This document shows positions 17,133 to 26,672 of a stretch of 64,000 bases of DNA, in pieces. How positions within the stretch are numbered: position 1 is the first letter of the stretch; every line of letters starts with the position of its first letter. The translations under genes were made by a program, and so were the position numbers. Source of the stretch: Marinobacter orientalis (GTDB lineage Bacteria > Pseudomonadota > Gammaproteobacteria > Pseudomonadales > Oleiphilaceae); contig NZ_SRZX01000007.1 of assembly GCF_004792665.1 (NCBI RefSeq), positions 89,853 through 153,852 on the forward strand, in the 5' to 3' direction. Under the pieces are notes generated by a model that saw nothing but the letters and a program-made list of their open reading frames with translations, was not told where the DNA came from and searched no databases.

Positions 17133-19589
17133 ATGGCGGTGCCGCCGGACAACCATGACCTCTTCACCGATCTCACTGAAGCATTAGCATCGGCTTGCTC
17201 GGTAGTCTGCGCCGCAGTCATTGTCGAGGACGGAGACTCTCCGAGCCATCTCGTTGGCGACCCCGAGGCCGCGCAGCAGTTGCTTGGGCTCGACAGCGTC
17301 CAGGCTACATTGGCTGACGGGGTCCCTCGTTCGGAATCATCGCCATTCGATATGGACCTCGCCTCAGCCGCCTTCATCGCGGTTGAACCCCTGAGCATTC
17401 CCCACCGAACGGCGCCTGCGACAGTGATTGCGTTCGCAGGCGAGCACTTGCACGAGCGCGATCGCGCCGTGGCGCTATTGCACTCCCTGGCAGCTGAAAC
17501 CTCCAGCGAACTGATGCGACTGCGGCAATCACCTTTTCTGGCGGCAGCACTTGCAGAAATCGAATGTGGTGTGACCATCGCTGACCCGAATCTTGCCGAC
17601 ACCCCTCTAATTTATGCCAACGCCGCATTTGAGCGCATGACGGGCTATCGCAAAGCCGATGTATTGGGTCGCAACTGCCGTTTTCTTCAGGGTGATCTTC
17701 AGGATCAGCACGGTGTCCGAATTATCCGCAGCGCCCTGTCCCGCGGCTTGGACTGTACGGCCGTGGTGACCAACTTTCGTAGCAACGGAGAGCCTTTCGA
17801 AAACCGCGTCAAGCTTCGAACGCTCCGTACTCATGACGGCGCGCTTTCTTACATAATTGGTATTCAGCTTGATGTCACCAGAGAGCATTCGGCCCTCGCT
17901 TCACTGGCCCGGCAGAAGCGTCGCTATGAAAGCATGATTGAAATGCAATCAGGCTACATCTGGCTCATGAATGTGGAAAGCGAGCTCATCGAGGCTCCCG
18001 GAAAATGGTTAAAGCTGGCCGGGCTGCCATCATCAAGTGGTCCGCCGCATCTGGCAGCGATTCGCGGTGTTCTGGCACCAGAGGCTGCAGAAGCTTTCCG
18101 GGACGGGTGGAACAAAGCGCTAAGAGACATTGCTCCGTTTCAAGTGATCTATCAGTTGCCTGTCACGAACGATTCCTGCAGGTGGTTTCTGGATCGCGTT
18201 ACACCGGTGCTTGATGATGATAACAGGCTCCTCGAATGGATTGCCGCTTCTCAGGATATTACCGAGTTGAAACGCGCCGAAAAGGAGGCTGAGCGCGCCG
18301 CTTATGAGGACCGCCTGACCGGTATTCTCTCCCCGGAGGGCTTTGCCCAGTGTCTGGACGATCGCCTGCAGAAAAATGATCTGCATCCGGCAAGCCCGGT
18401 CGTAGTGGTCGACATCAAGGCGCTCAGGGAAATCAATAACACCCGGGGCTATGAGGTTGGAGATGAGGTGCTGCGGGAAGTCGCCCGCCGTCTGTCGGTC
18501 GAGATCGGTGACAATGGCCTGGTTGCTCGCACCGGTGGCGACGAGTTTACCGTGCTTGCGCCCCTGGAAAACCAACGTACGCCGCGGCGGTTGCGCGAGT
18601 GTATGGCGGCTGTATTCGATGTACCATTCAAAATCAGAGGCTTCACCTTTCACGTCGAGGCATCGTTCGGCTACGCAAGAATCCGCAGCAGTGCAGGCGA
18701 TGCGCGAAAGCTGATGACCGACGCCGCATTGGCGATGCATTTAAGCCAGCGCAATCCAACTGTGACATGGACAAAATACACAAAAGCGCTTGAACATCGA
18801 ACGCGCGAAACCGTGGATCTGACAACGAAGCTACGCCACGCCCTTGAAGCCAATCAGCTGGAACTTTACTACCAACCTCAAGTGGATCTGGTGAACGGCG
18901 GTATTGTTTCAGCGGAGGCTTTGCTGCGCTGGAATCACCCGCAGGCCGGCTTTATTCCGCCAGACCGGTTCATCCCTCTGGCTGAACAAAGTCAGCTCAT
19001 CGGACCCATGGGAGAATGGGTGTTACGTCAGGCATGCCGGGATCTGAGAGCCTGGCGAGAAGCCGGGCTCCCGGTTACCCCCATATCAATCAATCTATCC
19101 TTGATCGAGTTCCAGCTGGGCTCTATTCCAGATAAAGTTCGCCAGGCACTTACCGACTACAACGTCGCTCCCGAAGACCTGACCCTAGAGATCACTGAAA
19201 GCGTTTTCGAGCAGCACAGTCAGACTTTAAAGCGGGATCTGGAAGCCCTCAGCGCAATGGGGGTTCGCCTATCTCTTGACGACTTCGGAACAGGCTATTC
19301 GTCACTGAGCCATTTAAATGACTACTTTTTCGACGAAATTAAAATCGACAAGAGCTTTGTGTCGCAACTGGATCAGGGGCCCTACCCCCAGGCTATTGTC
19401 CAGGCGGTTATCGTCATCGCCGCGGCGATTAATGCCGATGTCGTGGCCGAAGGGCTTGAATCAGCGAGCCAGATAGCGCTGGTGCGGCATCTCGGATGTA
19501 CCAAAGGTCAGGGTTATCACTTTAGCCGCCCGGTATCCGAGGCAAGTTGGCGCCGGATGCTGATCGACCAGAAGGCGCTCACGCAGTAA
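17133..19589 (+). CDS. GAF-LOV-PAS-GGDEF-EAL blue-light c-di-GMP protein
   Basis: This 818-residue cytoplasmic protein has a GAF-like N-terminus (about 1-128) and a LOV photoreceptor domain (about 140-255). The photoactive cysteine is C182 in GRNCRFLQG, with supporting asparagines in NFRSNGEPFEN and glutamine in IIGIQLDVT. A second PAS domain follows (about 265-390). The GGDEF domain is intact, with GGDEF at 468-472. The EAL domain has EAL at 595-597, LEITES, LDDFGTGYSSL, IKIDKSF and AEGLES. Both enzymatic motifs are complete, so it could make and break c-di-GMP, with blue light setting the balance. No light-linked partner gene is next to it. Confidence 0.93.
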   Translation: MAVPPDNHDLFTDLTEALASACSVVCAAVIVEDGDSPSHLVGDPEAAQQLLGLDSVQATLADGVPRSESSPFDMDLASAAFIAVEPLSIPHRTAPATVIAFAGEHLHERDRAVALLHSLAAETSSELMRLRQSPFLAAALAEIECGVTIADPNLADTPLIYANAAFERMTGYRKADVLGRNCRFLQGDLQDQHGVRIIRSALSRGLDCTAVVTNFRSNGEPFENRVKLRTLRTHDGALSYIIGIQLDVTREHSALASLARQKRRYESMIEMQSGYIWLMNVESELIEAPGKWLKLAGLPSSSGPPHLAAIRGVLAPEAAEAFRDGWNKALRDIAPFQVIYQLPVTNDSCRWFLDRVTPVLDDDNRLLEWIAASQDITELKRAEKEAERAAYEDRLTGILSPEGFAQCLDDRLQKNDLHPASPVVVVDIKALREINNTRGYEVGDEVLREVARRLSVEIGDNGLVARTGGDEFTVLAPLENQRTPRRLRECMAAVFDVPFKIRGFTFHVEASFGYARIRSSAGDARKLMTDAALAMHLSQRNPTVTWTKYTKALEHRTRETVDLTTKLRHALEANQLELYYQPQVDLVNGGIVSAEALLRWNHPQAGFIPPDRFIPLAEQSQLIGPMGEWVLRQACRDLRAWREAGLPVTPISINLSLIEFQLGSIPDKVRQALTDYNVAPEDLTLEITESVFEQHSQTLKRDLEALSAMGVRLSLDDFGTGYSSLSHLNDYFFDEIKIDKSFVSQLDQGPYPQAIVQAVIVIAAAINADVVAEGLESASQIALVRHLGCTKGQGYHFSRPVSEASWRRMLIDQKALTQ

Positions 19590-19612
19590 AAGATGGCAGG
19601 CCTGGCGATCAG

Positions 19613-20608
19613 TCATAGCTCACCAAGACTCTGCCCCCGCCTTACGCGAACAATGTCCGCCATGATGGCCAGCGCAATTTCCGAGGGAGTCTTACTGCCA
19701 AGATTGAGGCCGATTGGCATACGGATCCGTTCGATCTCCGCCTCACAGAGCCCGCCGGTGCGACGAAGGCGCTCAGCCCGGGTTTGCGATGTACGAACAG
19801 AACCCATGACCCCGATATAGCGGGCAGAGGTTTTGACAGCTGCCATCATGGCCAGATCGTCAATACGCGGATCGTGGGTGACTGCCACTACCGCGGTGGA
19901 TAGGGTGCAGGCACCCTCAGAGGCAATGTATAGCGAAGGGAGCACAGGGATGAACTCGACGCCTTCAGGCAGGTTAAGACCCCGGGTGACTTCTTCCCTC
20001 GGGTCGCAGAGAACCACCTGGTAACCCAGGCTGATGGCAAAACCTGCACAGGCCTCTGCCACCGTTGAGTAGCCTGCAAGGATCAGCTTGGCGACGGGGC
20101 CAACGCGAATACTGACCAGTTCTTCAGTCTCCTCTCTTACCACTCTCGGTCCGATCGGATCAGTCTCAGCCAGCCAGTGCTCGCCATCGGTCAGTCTGAC
20201 ATACCGGGTAAGCTCACTCTCGCCCGACAAGGTCTCCCTGACCTGTTCAAGATGCGCCAGGCTATCCGGCTGGGCGGGTATTCGTTCCACCAGCACTTCC
20301 AGAATGCCACCGCACGGCAGGCGAATACGGGCGTTCTCGGGGCCGTCGTCCGGGGCACCGTAGCGCACGATGACCGCAGGCAGCTCGTACTCGCCGGCAG
20401 CAAGGCGCTCAAGGAAGTCCTCTTCAACACAGCCGCCCGAGAGTGACCCCAGGTGATCCCCCTGGGAATTGGCAACCATCAGGGAACCCGGCTCCCTGGG
20501 CGACGAGCCAAAGGTGGACAGCACCGTGCACAGCCAGATCGTCCTGTCATTCGCCAGCCACTCAATGGCCTGTTCAACCACCCGGTAATCCAGGCTTTGC
20601 ATAGGCAT
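19613..20608 (-). CDS. XdhC/CoxI-family molybdenum hydroxylase maturation factor
   Basis: This 331-residue protein has the N-terminal XdhC block TFGSSPREPGSLMV...GSLSGGCVEEDF and a C-terminal Rossmann-like block (AKLILAGYSTVAEACAGFA, then VVAVTHDPRIDD and YIGVMGSVRTSQ). Relatives bind molybdenum cofactor and insert its sulfurated form into xanthine dehydrogenase-type enzymes. The start overlaps the last base of the iorB-like gene stop (TAATG), so it is the third gene of that operon, consistent with a dedicated maturation role. Confidence 0.88.
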   Translation of the reverse strand: MPMQSLDYRVVEQAIEWLANDRTIWLCTVLSTFGSSPREPGSLMVANSQGDHLGSLSGGCVEEDFLERLAAGEYELPAVIVRYGAPDDGPENARIRLPCGGILEVLVERIPAQPDSLAHLEQVRETLSGESELTRYVRLTDGEHWLAETDPIGPRVVREETEELVSIRVGPVAKLILAGYSTVAEACAGFAISLGYQVVLCDPREEVTRGLNLPEGVEFIPVLPSLYIASEGACTLSTAVVAVTHDPRIDDLAMMAAVKTSARYIGVMGSVRTSQTRAERLRRTGGLCEAEIERIRMPIGLNLGSKTPSEIALAIMADIVRVRRGQSLGEL

Positions 20609-22938
20609 TAGCTCAACTGGTCGCCAACAGGCAGACGCCGGATGCGTTTTCCGGTGGCTGCGTAGATGGCATTGCAAAGTGCAGGAGCAACTGGCGGCAG
20701 ACCGGGCTCGCCCGCGCCGCCCATGGCGTCGTCGGGATTGTCTATAAGATGCACCCTTATTACTTTCGGCGCGTCCTTCATGCCAGGGATCAGGTAGTTG
20801 TGAAAGTTATCCTGCTGGGCAACGCCATCCTCGAAGGTCACCTCGCTTTTCAGCGCAATACCAATTCCCATTACACAGGAACCCTCCATCTGCGCCCGTA
20901 TTCGTTCGGGGTTGGCCTGGGGCCCACAGTCGAAGGCAATGTCCGCCCGGTGGATGGTGAGTTCGCCCTCATCATCCACTTCAACGTCGAAGACAATAGC
21001 GGTGTAGGACACAAAGCTGTGGTGAAAGGCCAGCCCCAGGCCACGCCCTTTGCCGGTCTCACGTCCCCAGCCTGCTTCTTCAGTGGCGCGCTCAATCACT
21101 CTGCGCATGCGTGCGGTATCGATCGGGTACAGGTCCGGGTCTTCGCCGTAATTCCAGCCGTCACCCACCGTCAGGTTATGAACCTCACGGTCCGGGCCAA
21201 GCAGTTCCAGCAGATAGTCCCGGTGGTCCTTCCCTGCCGCCACGGACATCTCGTGAGCAAAGCTCTGGATAGCCCAGGCATGAGGCAGGTTGTACACCGA
21301 GCGGAACCAGCCAATGCGGACATGGGCCGGGGCGGGCGGATTTTCCAGGCGGATAGCAGGAATGCTGAATGGCATGGTATTGAATCCCATACCCATCTCG
21401 AATTCCCCTTTGTGCTTGGGGTCCGGAGAAAACAGCGAGGCGATGCTGGGTGACAGTGTGCGGTGACGCCAGCTGGTGGCTTTGCCCTCCGCATCGAGGC
21501 CCGCTTCCAGGTGATCGACGGAGACCGCATGGAAGTAGGCATGCTGGATATCATCCTCGCGGGACCATTGCAACTGGACGGGCTGTCCTTCGAACTCTTT
21601 CGCCAGATGGGCCGCCTCGTTCACAAAATCCGGTTTTGATTTCCGCCCGAAGCCGCCACCAAGCAGGGTCTGGTGGACAGTAACGTTTTCCTTGTCCGTC
21701 TCCATTATTGCGGCAATGCCCTCGCGGGTCGCCCTGGGATTCTGGACCGGTGCCCAGGCCTCGGCCTTGCCATCGCTGATCCTGACGACTGCCACTGGCG
21801 GTTCCATTGGAGCCTGCGCCATATGGGGCATGTAATAGGTCGCGGAGACGCGCTGGTCGGCATCGTTCAGGGCAGCTTCGACATCGCCGGACTGGCGTAT
21901 GACCTTGCCGGGAGATTGCGCCGCCTTTTCCAGGGACTTCCGGTAAGCATCGGAGGTGTAATCCGCATTGTCGCCGGCCGGGGCCGTGTCCCATTCAATC
22001 CTGAGGGCTCTGCGGCCTTGCATTGCGGCCCAGGTATTGCTGGCCACCACGGCAACGCCGCCGAGCGGATTGAATGCTGCCGGCTGGCCGGTGCCCTCGA
22101 TACGGATCACTTTTTTTACGCCAGTAACTTCCAGAGCTTCTTTGTCGTCGACACTTTTCACCTTGGCACCATAAACAGGTGGACGGGCTACTACCGCATA
22201 CAGGGTGTCCTCCAGATCCACATCGGCGCCAAAAACCGCCTTGCCGGTAACAATGTCTTCACCGTCGACGGCCTTGGGGTAGGCGGATTTCAATTCGCCA
22301 TTGATCAGGCCGGATTCCTTGCCAATAAAGCGCAGCTCGCTGTCGGATTTCAGAACCAGGGCATCGCGACCCGGAACATCCAGCTCCCTTGCCGCACTCG
22401 CAAGTTCTCCGAAACCGAGCTCCCGCCCGGTCTCCCGATGCACCACCTTGTGAACCTCCGCGCGCACCTCGTGTACCGGTACATCCCACTGATTGGCCGC
22501 GGCCTGCTCAAGCATCAGCCTGGCGCCGGCTGCCGCACGGCGCATGGGCTGATACCAGTGACGCATACTGCGGGAGCCGTCGGTATTCTGATTGCCGTAC
22601 TTATCCTGGTCTGCGTTCGCCTGTTGTGCCCGAACCTGATCCCAGTCCGCGCCCAGCTCGTCGGCTGCCACCATAACCAGACTCGTGCGGATGCCCTGTC
22701 CCATCTCGGCACGGTTGTTGATGATCGTGACCACGCCGTCAGAGTCGATGTGAATAAACACATTCGGATTATCGACCCAGCCACCGGGCATGGCTCCGGC
22801 ACCGAACTGGGCCTTTTCATTGGCCAGTGCCATATCCCAGCGGGCAGCCAGGAGCAGTGCCGAGCCTACGGCCATTCCCTTCAAAAGACCGCGGCGGCTG
22901 ACGTTGGCGAGCAGTAGGGTATCGTCTGATTGGCTCAT
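20608..22938 (-). CDS. Tat-exported molybdopterin hydroxylase large subunit (IorB-like)
   Basis: This 776-residue protein of the isoquinoline 1-oxidoreductase/aldehyde dehydrogenase large-subunit type has a twin-arginine signal (S14-R-R-G-L-L-K-G followed by a hydrophobic stretch), so it is probably periplasmic. The molybdopterin site blocks LLGGGFGRKSKPDF and the glutamate in GGAGEPGLPP are present. The ATGA overlap with the ferredoxin-like subunit and the TAATG overlap with xdhC make a compact operon. The substrate could be an N-heterocycle or an aldehyde. Sequence alone does not decide. Confidence 0.87.
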   Translation of the reverse strand: MSQSDDTLLLANVSRRGLLKGMAVGSALLLAARWDMALANEKAQFGAGAMPGGWVDNPNVFIHIDSDGVVTIINNRAEMGQGIRTSLVMVAADELGADWDQVRAQQANADQDKYGNQNTDGSRSMRHWYQPMRRAAAGARLMLEQAAANQWDVPVHEVRAEVHKVVHRETGRELGFGELASAARELDVPGRDALVLKSDSELRFIGKESGLINGELKSAYPKAVDGEDIVTGKAVFGADVDLEDTLYAVVARPPVYGAKVKSVDDKEALEVTGVKKVIRIEGTGQPAAFNPLGGVAVVASNTWAAMQGRRALRIEWDTAPAGDNADYTSDAYRKSLEKAAQSPGKVIRQSGDVEAALNDADQRVSATYYMPHMAQAPMEPPVAVVRISDGKAEAWAPVQNPRATREGIAAIMETDKENVTVHQTLLGGGFGRKSKPDFVNEAAHLAKEFEGQPVQLQWSREDDIQHAYFHAVSVDHLEAGLDAEGKATSWRHRTLSPSIASLFSPDPKHKGEFEMGMGFNTMPFSIPAIRLENPPAPAHVRIGWFRSVYNLPHAWAIQSFAHEMSVAAGKDHRDYLLELLGPDREVHNLTVGDGWNYGEDPDLYPIDTARMRRVIERATEEAGWGRETGKGRGLGLAFHHSFVSYTAIVFDVEVDDEGELTIHRADIAFDCGPQANPERIRAQMEGSCVMGIGIALKSEVTFEDGVAQQDNFHNYLIPGMKDAPKVIRVHLIDNPDDAMGGAGEPGLPPVAPALCNAIYAATGKRIRRLPVGDQLS

Positions 22939-23396
22939 GAGCTGGCCTCCTTGTCTGCAGCCCGTTCAATGGCCGCAAGGATGCGATTGTAAGTACCACA
23001 TCGACAGAGATTGCCGGCCATGGCATCGGCAATCTCCCGGGTATCCGGATCCGGGGTTTTCTTCAGCAGAGCCGTAGCACTCATGATCTGACCACCCTGG
23101 CAATAACCGCATTGGGCCACACCCAGGTCCAGCCAGGCTTGCTGGACCTTCTTGCCAACGGCGTCCTCGGCCATCGCTTCAATGGTGGTGATCTCACCCC
23201 TGGCGGCGGAGACCGGTATCATACAGGAGCGAGTCGCCACTCCGTCCAGGTGGACGGTGCAGGTGCCACACTCGGAGATACCGCACCCGAACTTGGTGCC
23301 TTTCAAGCCGATAACATCCCGAAGGGCCCAAAGCAGAGGCATGTCGTCGGGCACGTCCAGCTCATGCTGCTGTCCGTTTATAGTCAGGTTAATCAT
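22935..23396 (-). CDS. [2Fe-2S] small subunit of the molybdenum hydroxylase (IorA-like)
   Basis: This 153-residue electron-transfer subunit has two iron-sulfur clusters. The plant-ferredoxin type cluster uses C38, C43, C46 and C58 (KFGCGISECGTCTVHLDG). The helical-domain cluster uses C96, C99, C131 and C133 (QCGYCQGG and LCRCGTY). It has no signal peptide, so it would be co-exported with the Tat-signal large subunit, as is known for this family. It is first in the operon and overlaps the large subunit start by four bases. Confidence 0.92.
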   Translation of the reverse strand: MINLTINGQQHELDVPDDMPLLWALRDVIGLKGTKFGCGISECGTCTVHLDGVATRSCMIPVSAARGEITTIEAMAEDAVGKKVQQAWLDLGVAQCGYCQGGQIMSATALLKKTPDPDTREIADAMAGNLCRCGTYNRILAAIERAADKEASS

Positions 23397-23511
23397 TGAT
23401 CTCTCCCATCATAATGTTGTCAGAGCCGGCACGTTGACGGGGCCGGGCTGACGTTAACCTACAGATCAATCCTAGTACTAAAACGGGAACGTCACCACTC
23501 CGCCTGAGGGT

Positions 23512-25116
23512 TTATGGACCCGGCTCTCCCGCATCCCCTGGCTGTTGGCTCCACGGTTTTATACGGAAGTCCCCATGGCTGCCGACGCGGGTCATATTGC
23601 GTTCTGAACGCAGCGCCTTGTAAAGGCTAAGGCAGATCGCGATCAGGAGAAAGGACATGAAGAAACCAAGAGATATCGAAGCGTCCTGAATCGCCCGCAA
23701 CCCACCAACAATCAGGAGAGTCGCAGCAACCGAGCCCTCGGAAACGGCCCAGAAAACCCTTTGAGCGCGCGGTGGGTTGGGATGACCGCCGGAGGTAACC
23801 ATGTCATCCACAAGTGATCCTGAATCTGATGAAGTAATGAAAAAAATCACAATAACCAGAGTCGCCCACATCATGGTAACGCCTGCCAGTGGCAACGCTT
23901 CGAGCATCGCATGCAGTGAAAGCGAGACATCCTCCTGAACAATCTGGCTCAGCCCACCGTCGCCGAACAGTTCGATATGAAGCGCCGACCCTCCAAAGAC
24001 CGACAGCCAGACAAAGGTGACCAGCGTCGGGATCAGCATCACTGAAAGAACAAACTCACGAAGGGTTCGCCCCCGGGAAATCCGGGCCACAAAAACCCCG
24101 ACAAAGGGTGACCACGAGATCCACCACCCCCAATAAAACATGGTCCATGTTGCTTGCCAGTCGGTGTTTTTGGTGTATTCCACCCATAAACTCATCTCAG
24201 GCAGTTTCTGGATATAGATCCCTAGCGAACCCACCAGCGTTTCCAGAATATAGATCGTATGGCCGGCGAAAAAAACGAAGGTCATCAGGCCGAAGGCCAA
24301 TGCCATATTGATAAGGCTTAACCGCCGGATACCCGCCTTGATGCCGGATACTACTGACACGGTGGCAACCAGCGTAATCACGGCGATAATGCCCACCTGC
24401 ACATTGGTCTGTAGCGGTATGTCCATGTACTGGGCAAGGCCGCTGTTGATCTGCATGGCTCCCAGACCCAGAGAGGTGGAAACGCCCAGAAGAGTGCCCA
24501 CGGTGCAGAGAATGTCCACGCCGTGACCGATCGGCCCTTCGATATGGCGGCCAATTAACGGATGAAGAATGGACCTGGGCGCAAGCGGCAGGTCGTGACG
24601 AAAATGGAAATAGGCGATGGAGGCACCGAACAGAATATAGATGGCCCACGGATGCAGCCCCCAGTGGAAAAAGGTGTAACGCATGGCCTCTTTGGCCGCT
24701 TCTGGCGTGCCACCCTCCGCAAACAACGGGTTAGCATGATGATATAACGGCTCGGCCACACCCCAGAACACAAGACCAGTCCCCATACCGGCACTGAACA
24801 GCATTGCAAACCAGGCGGGATAGCGGAATTCGGGCCGGGAATCCGGCGGCCCCAGCCGCAACCGGCCGTAAGGACTCGCCATCAACCAGAATGCAAAGAC
24901 GACGAACACAGTTACTGTGAGGGCGTAATACCAGCTGAAACTTCTGGAAATGGACTGTTGCAGACCCGAAAAGGCTTCACTCGCCGTCGCGGTATAGAGA
25001 CCGCCAAAAATGCAGAAACCGATGACACAAAGCGCCGAGCCGATGAAGACCGGCGGCGACATTCTTCGGGTAAAACGATGCCATCCCCTGACCAGATTTT
25101 TTTTCAATACGCGCAT
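23512..25116 (-). CDS. BCCT-family betaine/choline-type transporter
   Basis: This inner-membrane carrier of about 534 residues has twelve predicted helices. The BCCT signature is visible as FYWGWWISWSPFVGVFVARISRGRTLREF, with an earlier GMGTGLVFWGVAEPLYHH block. The charged C-terminal tail is short. It most likely takes up choline, glycine betaine or a related osmolyte by cation symport. The ATG at 25116 was chosen over one at 25203, because the extra 29 residues are not of the family type. No bet genes are adjacent, so the substrate is open. Confidence 0.88.
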   Translation of the reverse strand: MRVLKKNLVRGWHRFTRRMSPPVFIGSALCVIGFCIFGGLYTATASEAFSGLQQSISRSFSWYYALTVTVFVVFAFWLMASPYGRLRLGPPDSRPEFRYPAWFAMLFSAGMGTGLVFWGVAEPLYHHANPLFAEGGTPEAAKEAMRYTFFHWGLHPWAIYILFGASIAYFHFRHDLPLAPRSILHPLIGRHIEGPIGHGVDILCTVGTLLGVSTSLGLGAMQINSGLAQYMDIPLQTNVQVGIIAVITLVATVSVVSGIKAGIRRLSLINMALAFGLMTFVFFAGHTIYILETLVGSLGIYIQKLPEMSLWVEYTKNTDWQATWTMFYWGWWISWSPFVGVFVARISRGRTLREFVLSVMLIPTLVTFVWLSVFGGSALHIELFGDGGLSQIVQEDVSLSLHAMLEALPLAGVTMMWATLVIVIFFITSSDSGSLVDDMVTSGGHPNPPRAQRVFWAVSEGSVAATLLIVGGLRAIQDASISLGFFMSFLLIAICLSLYKALRSERNMTRVGSHGDFRIKPWSQQPGDAGEPGP

Positions 25117-25337
25117 AAACGACAGCTCATCAGAATCCCCGGTAACGATGACAAGAGATTCGCTACCGTACTCGATGATGTCTGGTGTATGAAAGTGGCA
25201 CAACGCTCCTCCAGCGACCTTTTGCCAGCTTTGCCTGTTTAAATATTGTGGACTGAATTGCTCTCTGCTAGCTTGAATACTGTCAATCGTGACTTAAATC
25301 AACAGAACTGCCCCACCGCAAAAACAAGACCTTGACC

Positions 25338-25351
25338 GCCTTTTAAAAGGC
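25338..25351. promoter_or_regulatory. Perfect 14-bp palindrome before the acetoacetyl-CoA reductase gene
   Basis: GCCTTTTAAAAGGC is a perfect dyad 23 bases before the start codon and just upstream of the GAGGAAA ribosome site. Its place in the untranslated leader fits a repressor operator such as those used in PHA gene control. The regulator is unknown. Confidence 0.45.
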
Positions 25352-25374
25352 ACTGACTGGCAGAGGAAAGCAGC

Positions 25375-26118
25375 ATGGAAGATCTCAAAGGTAAAACCGC
25401 AATTGTCACAGGTGCATCCCGTGGAATCGGCAAAGAAATAGCTCTGCAACTTGCGAAGCGCGGCGCAGACGTGGCAATCAATTATGTATCCCGTGAAGCT
25501 GACGCAAACAAAGTGGTAAAAGAGCTTGAAGACCTGGGCGTACGAGCTCTCGCATTCCAGGCAGACCTGTCGCAGATGACAGCAGGACGTGAACTGGTAC
25601 GGAAGGTTCAGAAGGAATGGGGACGCATTGACATATTGGTCAATAATGCCGGCATCACCCGCGACAAAGCCATGAAAAACCTTAGCGACGAGGACTGGAC
25701 AGAAGTTCTCGATACCAACCTGGGGAGTGTCTACGCCACTTGCTCGGAAGTGTGGCCGATCATGATGGAACAGAAGTTTGGCCGTATCGTGAACATCACC
25801 TCGTTCGTCGGGCAGGCCGGTAACTTTGGCCAGGCAAATTACGCTGCCAGCAAGGGCGGAATCATTGCTTTCACGAAAACGCTGGCGCTCGAGGGAGGAC
25901 GGCACAACATCACCGTCAATGCTATTGCGCCGGGCTTCACCGAAACCGAAATGCTTGCCCAGGTACCAGAAAATATTCGCGAGAAAATAATCTCCCGCGT
26001 ACCCATGGGGCGTTTTGGCCAGCCCGAGGAGATTGCCAAGGCCGTCGTATTCGTCGCGGCTGATGGCGACTACATCACTGGTCAGCAGATCAATGTTAAC
26101 GGCGGCGTATATATGTAA
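25375..26118 (+). CDS. SDR acetoacetyl-CoA / 3-oxoacyl reductase (PhaB/FabG-like)
   Basis: This 247-residue classical short-chain dehydrogenase has TGASRGIG at residues 12-19, NNAG at 90-93 and the catalytic S143, Y156 and K160. It reduces 3-oxoacyl thioesters with NAD(P)H. The adjacent phasin-like gene makes a role as acetoacetyl-CoA reductase in polyhydroxyalkanoate synthesis more likely than fatty acid synthesis. No PHA synthase or thiolase is nearby. A GAGGAAA site precedes the ATG, and a strong hairpin follows the stop. Confidence 0.85.
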   Translation: MEDLKGKTAIVTGASRGIGKEIALQLAKRGADVAINYVSREADANKVVKELEDLGVRALAFQADLSQMTAGRELVRKVQKEWGRIDILVNNAGITRDKAMKNLSDEDWTEVLDTNLGSVYATCSEVWPIMMEQKFGRIVNITSFVGQAGNFGQANYAASKGGIIAFTKTLALEGGRHNITVNAIAPGFTETEMLAQVPENIREKIISRVPMGRFGQPEEIAKAVVFVAADGDYITGQQINVNGGVYM

Positions 26119-26127
26119 CGTGCCCTG

Positions 26128-26153
26128 GAAGAGCGCCTTTACAGGCGCTCTTC
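26128..26153 (+). terminator. Stem-loop terminator-like structure after the reductase gene
   Basis: A perfect 10-bp inverted repeat (GAAGAGCGCC, loop TTTACA, GGCGCTCTTC) begins about ten bases after the stop codon. There is no clear T-tract, so it may act as a factor-assisted terminator or as an mRNA stabiliser before the phasin gene. Confidence 0.6.
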
Positions 26154-26279
26154 TGCAACAGGCGCGAGTACATCCTTGATGGATTGATTCTTCGACAGTC
26201 TTTGACCTGGGACAAGTTGAATATTGCAACTTTTTGCTGCAATAACATTACTTGTTTTAAACACAGAAGGAATTGATCC

Positions 26280-26633
26280 ATGGTTACTGACACTTTTACT
26301 CTCTCTTCCGAACCACTGAACCGCCTGAACAGACTGGTCATGGACACCTGTCAGCGTGCCGCAGATGCCCAGATGACCAGCCTCTACAGCTACATGGCAT
26401 TACTCGAGGACCAGACCAGAGAGGCTGCTGCCATTCGTAACTTCAAAGGCATCAAGGGTTTTCTTGGGAATCAGCCGACTCGTGTCAAACAAGTGATCAC
26501 GCGGATGTCGGAAGACCGCAAGCAGTTTTCAGAAATCGCCGAAAACTTCCGTAACGGGGCATTCGAGCTGTTTCGGGCACGCGTCGTTGCCAACCCCGAA
26601 GGCACCTACCAACCGAAAGCCGATGTGTCCTGA
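26280..26633 (+). CDS. Phasin-family granule-associated protein
   Basis: This 117-residue, all-helical, non-secreted protein has the heptad-like, polar composition of short phasins (LNRLNRLVMDTCQRAADAQM, then YMALLEDQTREAAAIRNFKG). It ends in a disordered tail. Phasins coat polyhydroxyalkanoate granules. A GAAGGA site precedes the ATG. It lies downstream of the acetoacetyl-CoA reductase gene but behind a strong hairpin, so it may have its own promoter. Identification rests on general character and context, not on a sharp motif. Confidence 0.7.
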   Translation: MVTDTFTLSSEPLNRLNRLVMDTCQRAADAQMTSLYSYMALLEDQTREAAAIRNFKGIKGFLGNQPTRVKQVITRMSEDRKQFSEIAENFRNGAFELFRARVVANPEGTYQPKADVS

Positions 26634-26672
26634 GGGGATCGGAGCAACTCCGGGTACACGAAAGCTGGGAGC

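Noticed and set aside
21673..22917. A 414-codon open frame on the plus strand across the iorB-like gene
   Set aside because: It is antisense to a gene with clear molybdopterin motifs and a Tat signal, and its translation shows no domain pattern.
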